Positions 51,895 to 60,300 of a stretch of 64,000 nucleotides of DNA are shown here, one piece after another (the first letter of the stretch is position 1; every line of letters begins with the position of its first letter). The notes under the pieces are model-generated. The model was not told the DNA's origin and ran no database searches. It saw only the letters and a program-made list of their open reading frames with translations. Made by a program: the position numbers and the translations under genes. The DNA is from Saccharothrix ecbatanensis (GTDB lineage: Bacteria > Actinomycetota > Actinomycetes > Mycobacteriales > Pseudonocardiaceae), in assembly GCF_014205015.1 (NCBI RefSeq), contig NZ_JACHMO010000001.1, forward strand, positions 1 through 64,000, given 5' to 3'.

Positions 51895-53226
51895 ATGTCG
51901 ACGTCAATACCGTTGCTGCCGAACCAGAGATGGTTCTTCGAAGAGCTGTATGGAACCATGGTGAATCCCGGCCGTTGGACGATCGGGGCCATCTACCGGC
52001 TGACGCCGGGAACCACTGAGCACATCACCCGTGACGCGGTGTCCCACGTGCTGGCCCAGCACGAGTCATTACGCGTCCGGTTCCGACGCGACGACGGCGA
52101 GTGGCGCCAGTGGGTCGCACCGCCGGACGCCCCTTTCGCGTTCCGGGTGGTCGACCTGTCGCTGGTGCCACCGGCGAGCCGGAAGACGTACATCGGACGC
52201 CTCGCGGAGCAGCTGGGCGCGGCCGTCAACATCGATCAGGGCGCGTTGATCCAGTTCGCCTACGTCGACCTGGGTGTGAGCGAACCGCCGAGACTGATCA
52301 TGATCGCCCATCACCTCCTCCTGGATGCGTTCTCCATGCGCATCATCGTCAAGGACCTGGCGCTCGCGTTGAAGTCGCTCCGTGACGGCACCCCGGTGCG
52401 GTTGCCCCGCGGCACGGCTTTTTCGGATTGCGTAGCCATGCTCCACCGCTACGGCGAACAAGGCCTGCGCCAGGAGTTGGAGTACTGGAGGTCCATGTCG
52501 CGGCAGGGAGCTGTGCGGCTACCCGTGGATGCCGATCAGGAACCGTCTGAAGCCATCAGGCTGTGGGACACCACCGCGTCGGAAGTGGAGTTGCCCGCGG
52601 TTTCCGGCACAGGGGCCGGCGAGGCGCTCGACACCGTTGTATTGGCCGCTGTCGCGGGTGCTGTGACGACGTGGGCGGGCGGTCCTGTCTGGGTGCGCTC
52701 GGTTCACCACGGCCGCGATCTGGTATCGGCCGGCGAGAGTTCCGAAAGGGTTCTCCCGACCCGGTCCATGCGGACCGTCGGGTGGTTCGCCACGGCGGGT
52801 CTGCATCTCCTCCCCGTGCAAGGGAACGATGACTTGTCCTGCTACATCCGTGCCATATCCGGCGCCGTGAACGCCCCGCCGAACCACGGGATCGGGCTTT
52901 CCCTGTTGCGCTGGCTACCGGTGGACGGAGACGTGGATCCTGCTGTTGCCGACATCTGGGCAAAATCGGGGTTCATGTTCAACTACATGAGTGTCACGCG
53001 GGACCAGTCGTACGAAGGAATCGCGAGAAGCGATGAGCCCATCGGCGGCTACCGCGACCTCATGGAGCCGCGGCTGGCTCTGCACGTGCGGGCACGCGCC
53101 AAGCCAGGGCGCTTGTCGGTATTCTGGGATTTCGACCCGACCCGGCGGGCCGGTAGCACGATCGAGCGGCTTTCCGAGAACGCGAAGACCACCCTCGCGG
53201 CACATTCACTCGATTCAGTCAGTTGA
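51895..53226 (+). CDS. Standalone NRPS condensation-domain protein
   Basis: From ATG 51895 (gggagcgg 5 nt upstream decides the start) the product is 443 residues, a single C domain. The active-site motif is MIAHHLLLDAFSM (HHxxxD at about 139-144), with Ala instead of the usual Gly after the Asp. Other regions: LLPNQRWFFEELYG (C1), LGVSEPPRLIMIAHH and PNHGIGLSLLRW (C5). Standalone C domains build amides in pyrrolamide and streptothricin-like pathways by joining a carrier-bound acyl group to a free amine. Confidence 0.9.
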   Translation: MSTSIPLLPNQRWFFEELYGTMVNPGRWTIGAIYRLTPGTTEHITRDAVSHVLAQHESLRVRFRRDDGEWRQWVAPPDAPFAFRVVDLSLVPPASRKTYIGRLAEQLGAAVNIDQGALIQFAYVDLGVSEPPRLIMIAHHLLLDAFSMRIIVKDLALALKSLRDGTPVRLPRGTAFSDCVAMLHRYGEQGLRQELEYWRSMSRQGAVRLPVDADQEPSEAIRLWDTTASEVELPAVSGTGAGEALDTVVLAAVAGAVTTWAGGPVWVRSVHHGRDLVSAGESSERVLPTRSMRTVGWFATAGLHLLPVQGNDDLSCYIRAISGAVNAPPNHGIGLSLLRWLPVDGDVDPAVADIWAKSGFMFNYMSVTRDQSYEGIARSDEPIGGYRDLMEPRLALHVRARAKPGRLSVFWDFDPTRRAGSTIERLSENAKTTLAAHSLDSVS

Positions 53227-53347
53227 CACTTGTCCGGTGGTTTCGCCGTGCACCGGGACGATCCCGATCGCACGGCTTGTCGATAGTGCGACTCGTCTTC
53301 GACCCACGAGCACCGACCTTTGGCGCCAGACGACTTGCGGGGGCACC

Positions 53348-55318
53348 ATGACAACCTTGACCCCTCCTGTGGCGGAGCCCGCGGCGGCCACTGCACTGCA
53401 GGCATTGCGGGTCACCTGGTCCCACTGGATCGAAGAAGCTGTGCGCTCGCGGCTGCGGATCGTGCGGCTGTTGCCGTCCGGGGGATGGGGCCTGGTCGCG
53501 TTCCTGGCCGCCTTCAACGTCTTGCTGGGATTGTTGCCGGTGGTGTTCGTGGTGGTGACGAGCATCCTGGTGGGCGGGGTGCCGGCCGCGATCGCCGGTG
53601 GTCTCGACAGCGCGGCGTGGGAGCGGCTCACGGCGCTGTTCCTGCTCGCCAGCGCCGTGTTCTTGGCCAACCAAGTCCTGGCCCCGGTGGCGAATGCGGT
53701 GAACCTGCGGTTGCGACGTCGGGTGGACGGCGTGCTGCGGGATGAGGCGATGGCGTTGATGCTGCGCCCGGTGGGCATCGGCCCGCTGGAGGACGAGCGG
53801 ACCCTGGACGAGTTGAGCGAGACCGTCCGCAACTTCGACCGGGACTGGGGCACACCCGGCCAGGCTTGTGTGGGCATGCTGGTGCTGGTTGCCCGCTACA
53901 CGCGCCTGCTGGCCCTGGTCGTGGTCATCGGGGTGGCGATCGCCTGGCCGGCCGGACTGGCGGTAGGCGTGGCGGTGCTGTTGTTCCGGTACGGCCAGCG
54001 CGGTGGGCTGCGGAAGTACTCACGCGTGTCACGGGAGGTGGTGGGCCGCAATCGGGAGATCGAGTACCTGCACCAGGTCACGATGACTGCCGTCGCGGCC
54101 AAGGAGATACGGTTGTTCGGCCTTACCGAGTGGTTGGCGGACCGCTACTCCACGGCGTACGAGGCCGTGCAGCAGCACAAAGAGCGGGCGCGTCGACGCG
54201 TCTACCTGGCTCCGTACCTGGTGTTGACGTCGGTGGGCGTCGTGTTCGCGGGCTTCGCGCTGGTGCTGGCCGCGGAGTTGGCGACGAGCGGCCGAATCGA
54301 CCTGACCGAGCTGGCCCTGGGCGTACAGGCAGTGGTGTTGGCGATCGCGCTGGGCGGGTACTACGCCGAGGCGGACACGAGCACCCAGTACGCGATGCTG
54401 TCGCTGTCGGCGCTACAGCGGCTGCGGGCGCGGCTGGACGAGTTGGAGGCGGGGCAGCGGCGGCCACCCGGTCGAGACCCAGTCGCCGCGAGCACCCCGA
54501 GCGCCGCCCTGGTCTTCGACTCCGTCGGTTTCCACTACCCGGGGTCGAGCCGGACCGTGCTCGACGGCATCGACCTGGAGTTGCCCGCCGGGCAGTGCAC
54601 CGCGGTGGTCGGGGTGAACGGGGCGGGGAAGACCACTCTGGTGAAACTGCTGACGCGGCTGTACGAGCCGACCTCGGGCACCGTCCGCGCCGACGGCACG
54701 GACATCGCCGGGTTCGACCCGGTGCTGTGGCGGCGGCGGATCGGGGTGATCTTCCAGGACTTCGTGCGCTACGAGCTGACCGCCGCGGAGAACATCGAGT
54801 TGGGTGCCGCGCACGCATCGGCCGACCGGGCGGCGGTGCTGCGCGCCGCCGAGCGCGCCGGGATCGCCGAAGCTCTGCTAGCCCTGCCGGACGGCCTGGA
54901 CACGCCGCTGTCGCGCGCCTACCCCGGTGGCACGGACCTGTCCGGCGGCCAGTGGCAGCGCATCGCCATCGCCCGCGCGTTCTACGCCCTTGAGGCGGGG
55001 GCCACGGTGCTGGTGCTGGACGAGCCCACCGCAGCGCTGGACGTCCGCGCTGAAATGGCGTTCTTCGAACGGTTCGTCGAGATGACCCGAGGAGTGACTT
55101 CGCTGCTGATCTCGCACCGGTTCTCCAGCGTCCGGCGCGCCGACCACATCGTCGTCGTGGACGGCGGGCGGGTCGTCGAGCGCGGTTCGCACGACGAGCT
55201 GATCGAGGCGGGCGGCCACTACGCCCGCCTGTTCGCGTTGCAGGCGGAGCGGTTCGCCCGCGGGCTGGACGCCGATGGCGACAGCCTGGAGGCGGGAGTG
55301 GGGGAGGAAAGCCGGTGA
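53348..55318 (+). CDS. ABC exporter half-transporter 1 (membrane plus ATPase)
   Basis: The product is 656 residues. A membrane domain of six helices in the first 330 residues (LVAFLAAFNVLLGLLPVVFV, LFLLASAVFLANQVLAPVAN, LALVVVIGVAIAWPAGLAVG) is followed by an ATPase domain: Walker A GVNGAGKTT, signature LSGGQWQRIAIAR, Walker B VLVLDEPTAALD, H-loop LISHR. It overlaps the next ABC gene by 4 bp (GTGA) and probably forms a heterodimer with it. Expected role: export of, and resistance to, the cluster product. Confidence 0.93.
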   Translation: MTTLTPPVAEPAAATALQALRVTWSHWIEEAVRSRLRIVRLLPSGGWGLVAFLAAFNVLLGLLPVVFVVVTSILVGGVPAAIAGGLDSAAWERLTALFLLASAVFLANQVLAPVANAVNLRLRRRVDGVLRDEAMALMLRPVGIGPLEDERTLDELSETVRNFDRDWGTPGQACVGMLVLVARYTRLLALVVVIGVAIAWPAGLAVGVAVLLFRYGQRGGLRKYSRVSREVVGRNREIEYLHQVTMTAVAAKEIRLFGLTEWLADRYSTAYEAVQQHKERARRRVYLAPYLVLTSVGVVFAGFALVLAAELATSGRIDLTELALGVQAVVLAIALGGYYAEADTSTQYAMLSLSALQRLRARLDELEAGQRRPPGRDPVAASTPSAALVFDSVGFHYPGSSRTVLDGIDLELPAGQCTAVVGVNGAGKTTLVKLLTRLYEPTSGTVRADGTDIAGFDPVLWRRRIGVIFQDFVRYELTAAENIELGAAHASADRAAVLRAAERAGIAEALLALPDGLDTPLSRAYPGGTDLSGGQWQRIAIARAFYALEAGATVLVLDEPTAALDVRAEMAFFERFVEMTRGVTSLLISHRFSSVRRADHIVVVDGGRVVERGSHDELIEAGGHYARLFALQAERFARGLDADGDSLEAGVGEESR

Positions 55319-57102
55319 TCGACGTCGTCCGCGGCGGTTGGGAGCTGTTCGCCCTGTCCTGGCGCGAAAGCCGGTACCGGCTCGTGCTCTCTGTCGTGCT
55401 CATGATCGCCCAGGCCGCAGCGATGCCCCTGGCCGCACCCGCCCTGGCCGCGCTGACCGACGCGGCGTTGGCAGGGGACGCACGCGGCGCCACCGCGGCA
55501 GCCGCACTCGTCGCGGTCGCGGTGGTCGCAGCGCTGACCGCCGGACACTTCGCGCACATCTTCTACTTCGAGCTGGGCGACCGAGCCGTGCTGCGCCTGG
55601 AACGCGAGTTGATCGTCCTGTCCAACGGCTCCGCGGGGTTGGAGCACCACGAGCGCCCGGAGTACGCCGACAAGCTCCAGGTCCTGCGGCAGGAACTTCA
55701 CCGCGCCGCCTGGGGATCGATGGAAGGGCTGCTCAACAGCCTCGGCCTGCTCGTGGCCATCTCGATCACCGCGGTCCTGCTGGCCAGGCTCAACCCGCTG
55801 CTGTTGCTGCTGCCGCTGGCGGCCGCGCCACCGCTGCTGCTCGGGCGGCGGGCCGAGTCGATCGTCAACGCGGCGCGCGAGCGCGCCGCGCCACCGTCGC
55901 GGCACGCCAGGCACATGTTCGGACTGTTCGGGAACGCGGCGTCGGCCAAAGAGCTGCGGGTCGGCGGGCTCGGCCCGGGTTTCCGGATCCGCCAACGACA
56001 TGCCTGGGACAGCGCGTCCGAGAAGCTGTGGAACGGTGAGCGCCGGGCCGTGCTGCTGCGCACCACCGGGCAGCTGATCTTCGCCGTCTCCTACGTGCTG
56101 GCCACGCTGCTCGTCGTGCGCGACGCGGTGGCGGGCCGGCACAGCGTCGGCGACGTACTGCTGGTGCTGACCCTGGCGGGTCAGGTGAACCAGCAGGTGG
56201 CCTCGGCCGTGAGCGCCCTCCAGGAAATGCAGCGCACCACCCGGGTCATGTCCACCATGCGCTGGGTACGTGCGCTCCTGGCGGGCATGGAGCCGCCCCC
56301 GCCCGATCGGGAGCTGCCCGACCGGATCCGGCACGGCATCGAGCTGCGCGGCGTCTCGTTCGCCTACCCCGGCACCGACCGGGCCGTGCTCGCCGACGTC
56401 GACCTCACCCTGCCCGCCGGCACCACGGTCGCGATCGTCGGCGAGAACGGCGCGGGCAAGACCACGCTGATCAAGCTTCTGTGCCGGTTCTACCAAGCCA
56501 CCACGGGCGTGATGACGCTCGATGGCACGGACCTGACGCGCTTCGACTTGGCGCGGTGGCGGGCCTGCATCGCCGCCGGATTCCAGGACTTCGCCCGCTT
56601 CGAACTGCTCGCCCGTGAGAGTGTCGGAGTCGGTGAACTTGCCGACATCAAGTCCACCGAGGACGTGCGCAAAGCACTGCGCCGCGCCCGCGCCGAGGAC
56701 ATCCTGGACCGCCTCGACAACGGCCTGGAGACCCAACTCGGCAAGTCCTACGCCGACGGCGCCGAACTGTCCGGCGGCCAATGGCAGAAGCTCGCCCTGG
56801 GCCGTGCCATGATGCGGCAGGCACCCTTGTTACTCGTTCTCGACGAACCCACTTCCGCCCTCGACGCGCAAGCCGAACATGAGCTGTTCGAGCAGTACGC
56901 AGCGGGAGCACGACGCGTCGGCCAACGCACCGGCGCCATCACCGTGCTCGTCTCCCACCGGTTCTCCACGGTGCGCATGGCCGATCTGATCCTCGTGGTC
57001 GCCGACGGCCGCATCAAGGAACGTGGTTCCCATGACGAACTCATGGCCGCAGGCGGCCTGTACGCCGAGCTGTACGGCATGCAGTCAGCGGCCTACGCAT
57101 GA
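55315..57102 (+). CDS. ABC exporter half-transporter 2 (membrane plus ATPase)
   Basis: The product is 595 residues from GTG 55315. Membrane helices in the first 310 residues (VVLMIAQAAAMPLAAPALAA, LLNSLGLLVAISITAVLLAR, QLIFAVSYVLATLLVV). ATPase: Walker A GENGAGKTT, signature LSGGQWQKLALGR, Walker B LLVLDEPTSALD, H-loop VSHR. It is a sister of the preceding gene, and the two resemble the paired exporters found at the edge of nonribosomal peptide and pyrrolamide clusters. Confidence 0.93.
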   Translation: MIDVVRGGWELFALSWRESRYRLVLSVVLMIAQAAAMPLAAPALAALTDAALAGDARGATAAAALVAVAVVAALTAGHFAHIFYFELGDRAVLRLERELIVLSNGSAGLEHHERPEYADKLQVLRQELHRAAWGSMEGLLNSLGLLVAISITAVLLARLNPLLLLLPLAAAPPLLLGRRAESIVNAARERAAPPSRHARHMFGLFGNAASAKELRVGGLGPGFRIRQRHAWDSASEKLWNGERRAVLLRTTGQLIFAVSYVLATLLVVRDAVAGRHSVGDVLLVLTLAGQVNQQVASAVSALQEMQRTTRVMSTMRWVRALLAGMEPPPPDRELPDRIRHGIELRGVSFAYPGTDRAVLADVDLTLPAGTTVAIVGENGAGKTTLIKLLCRFYQATTGVMTLDGTDLTRFDLARWRACIAAGFQDFARFELLARESVGVGELADIKSTEDVRKALRRARAEDILDRLDNGLETQLGKSYADGAELSGGQWQKLALGRAMMRQAPLLLVLDEPTSALDAQAEHELFEQYAAGARRVGQRTGAITVLVSHRFSTVRMADLILVVADGRIKERGSHDELMAAGGLYAELYGMQSAAYA

Positions 57103-57107
57103 CACGC

Positions 57108-57151
57108 CTCACGTGTTCTGCATCCGACCGGCGGGACACAGAACACGTGAG
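57108..57151 (+). terminator. Hairpin terminator at the right border of the cluster
   Basis: ctcacgtgttctg (57108-57120) and cagaacacgtgag (57139-57151) pair perfectly over 13 bp around an 18-nt loop, 6 bp after the exporter stop. Together with 31424-31466 it frames the cluster. Confidence 0.85.
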
Positions 57152-57171
57152 ACGGTCGCGTGCCCTCAGGG

Positions 57172-57340
57172 TCACGGCCGGTCCGGTCGGGCCGCCGCAT
57201 CGGCGAAGTCGAGCACGGTCCACACCAGTCGTCGACCGCCCTGCTGGAGCGTGACGAGCACCGGCAGCAACCCCACTCCGCTCGACAATGACCCGAGTGC
57301 CTTGCCGAGGACGGCTCCGAAGGACCACAACCGGTCGTGG
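57172..57340 (-). pseudogene. Short coding-like remnant
   Basis: A minus frame reads LAHHDRLWSFGAVLGKALGS, GVGLLPVLVTLQQGGRRLVW, then TVLDFADAAARPDRP and a stop, with the GC3 pattern of real genes. It has no start codon with a ribosome binding site, and no family is recognised. It is probably the tail of a lost gene between the cluster and the GH43 gene. Confidence 0.35.
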
Positions 57341-57364
57341 TGGGCCAGTCCCGTCCTCGGTTGC

Positions 57365-60300
57365 TCAGATCTGGTACTTCAGCTCCGCCGCGATGGCGCG
57401 CATCCTGGTTCGGACCTCCCCATCGCGCACGTGGGTCGCCAGGCGGTCGATGTTGTCCAGGGCGGGACCGGCGACCTGGGGCAGGCCCGCCGCTTGCGCC
57501 GTCTCGGCCCGGGTCAGGTGGAGCTGGGCCAGCATGGCCAGGAGCGGGGTGATCCGGCCCGCCTTCTTGAACTCCGCGATCTCCGCCTTGGCCTGCGCGT
57601 AGGTCAGCGGCTGAACCGCCAGCGTCCACACCTCGCTCCGGACGAGGTTGACGCTCTGGGCGCGGTACTCGACCGTGTGGCTGCCCTTGCCGACCGTGAC
57701 CGGGCCCTGGTACTTCGTCCACGCCCCGCCGTCGACCCGGTACTCGATGGCCGCCACGCCGTGGCCGCCCGTCAGCGTGACCGTGCCCAGGCTCACCGTC
57801 GTCGTGATCGGCCCGCCGATGTAGGCGAGCGGCTCGACGCTCTCCAAGGTCGGCACGACCTTCCGGATCGAGCCGTCGGGCTCGAAGTGCAGCCGGTCGA
57901 TCGTGGTCTCCCGGTGCGTGCCGTCCCCGCCTGGGATGGCGAACCGGTGGTAGGCGATGTACCAGTCGTCGGTCCCGGGCACCTGGACGATCGAGTGGTG
58001 GCCGGTCCCGAGGATGCCGTTGGCCGTGTCCTTGGTGAGGATCTCGCCGCGCGAGGTCCAGGGGCCGGTCGGGCTCGGGCCGGTGGCGTAGCCGACCCGG
58101 TAGTTCTCACTGCGGGTGTCGTCGATGGACCAGGACAGGTAGTAGACCCCGGCCCGTTTGTTCAGGAACAGGCCCTCGCGGAAGCCGGTCAGCCCGCTCA
58201 GCCTCTGCTCGGTGCTCTTGTCCAGCGACACCATGTCCGCGTTCAGCTGCGCGATGCGCGGGGTTCCGTTGCCCCACAACAGGTAGCTGCGACCGTCGTC
58301 GTCGGTGAACACGGCCGGGTCGATCTGCTGGGCGTTGTCGTAGCCGGCCTTGTCGACCAACGGCCGGCCCAGCGGCTCGGTGAACGGCCCGAGGGGCGAG
58401 TCGGCCACCGCGACGCCGATGTTCTGGTCGGCGGAGAAGTAGAAGTAGTACTTGCCGTCCTTCTCGATCGCGGTCGGCGCCCAGGCCCGGGAGTCGGCCC
58501 AGGACACGTCCGGTCCCAGGTCGAGGATCGTGCCGTGCTCGGTCCAGTCGACCAGGTTCTTCGACGACCACACCTTGAACGACGAGCTGCTCCAGCCGGG
58601 GAACCCGTCGGTCGTGGCGTAGATGTAGTACGTGTCGCCGAACCGCACGATGTTCGGGTCGGCGTTGAGGCCGGGCAGCACGGGGGATCGCATCTCCAGT
58701 GCCCGCACGGTCCACTGGCGTGACGTGCCGTCCTTCGCGGTGACCGTCACCGTGACCGGCTTGGAGTAGTCCTGCGGACCGGACGGGGTGACCGTCGACC
58801 CCGATGCCACGACGAACCGCGGGGCGAGGGTCTTCAGGTCGGTGCCGGGGCGTACCGGCAGCACCACGGTCCCCGCGGCGGTGTCGATCCGCGCGTCGAT
58901 CTTCAGGCTGTCCAGCCCGACCCCGATGACCCCGGTGGTGTTGCCGCTGAGCGACGCCACGTCCTCGGCCGACAACGCCCTGGCGTACAGGGAGAAGTCG
59001 CGCACCTGACCCTTGAGGTACTTGTCGGCGGCGTACAGGGACCGACCGATGTAGTTGGCCGTGGAACGACCGCCACCGATGTCGCCAGGATCGACGGTGA
59101 CCCCGGTCTTGGCGCCGACGAGCACGCCGTCGAGGTAGACCTTGGCGGTGTCCGCCTTGTCCAGCGTGTAGGTCAGGTTCCGCCAACCGCCGCGGGGGAC
59201 GGCCGCCCCGGACGTGACGGTCTGCTCACCGGTCCAGTTGCCCGGCGAGATGGACGACCGGTAGCTGTCGCCGGTGGTGAACAGGTAGCCGTCACCCGCG
59301 TTGTCGGTCGTGTTGCCCAGGCCCCAGATGAAGTAGGGCGTCGGCTGGGTCGGGTCGATGTCGACGTCCAGCGAGACGGTGATCTCGTCGAGCCCGGTCA
59401 TGATGTTGTCCGGCAGGCGCACGTGGCCGTTGGCGCCGCCCAGCTTCAGCGCGCCGTCCGACCAGGTGGCGTCCCCGGAGAGGGTGGCGTTGTAGCCGTT
59501 GCCGGACGTGTCGTCGACCTGTGTGCCGCCGGCCTGGTCGAGGTCGTAGTGGGCGACCAGGCCGTTGGAGTCACGCTTGACCGGCTCCGGTGGGATCGGG
59601 CCGTCGAGCGCCTTCAGCAGTGCGGTGTGTTCGGTCGCGGTGACCGGCACGACGGTGCCGTGCCGCGGGCTGGCGGGCAGGTCGAACGCGGCGGGGACTC
59701 GCCAGTCGGGCGCATCGAGGTCCGCCGTGCCCAGCGGGATGTAGCCACGGCCGCCGTACTCGTCCACGAACAGGTAGTACGGGGAGCCGGACTTGTCGCC
59801 CGGGTTGGCCTTGAACACCGTCGGACCCTCGACCGCGGAAGTTCCCGCGTCCCGGCCGATGCAGCCCTTCTGGAACTCCCACGCCGGCGTGCCGGGCAGG
59901 TCGACCGCGGTCAGCGAGGTCGCTTTCTCCTGGATGATGTCCGAGCAGCCCGTGCCGCCCGCGCCCTCGTCCTTGGTGAACCGGTAGTAGATCCCGTTGT
60001 CCCTGATCACGGTGGAGTCGATGCGCGAGGAACCGCGGTCCTGCCAGATCTTCGGCTCGCTGAAGGTGGTGAAGTCGCGCGTGGTGGCGTAGAGCATCCG
60101 GTTGTACGTGCTGCCGACGTGCTGCGGGTCGTTGTCCGCGTACAGCTTGGACGCCCAGAACACCACGTACTGCTTGATGGTGTCGTCCCAGTACGCCTCG
60201 GGCGCCCACGTGTTGCCCGCCGTGGGCGGGGATACCTTCACGTGCCGCTGCGCGGACCAGTTCACCAGGTCCGTGGACTCCCACACCTCCAGGTACAGGC

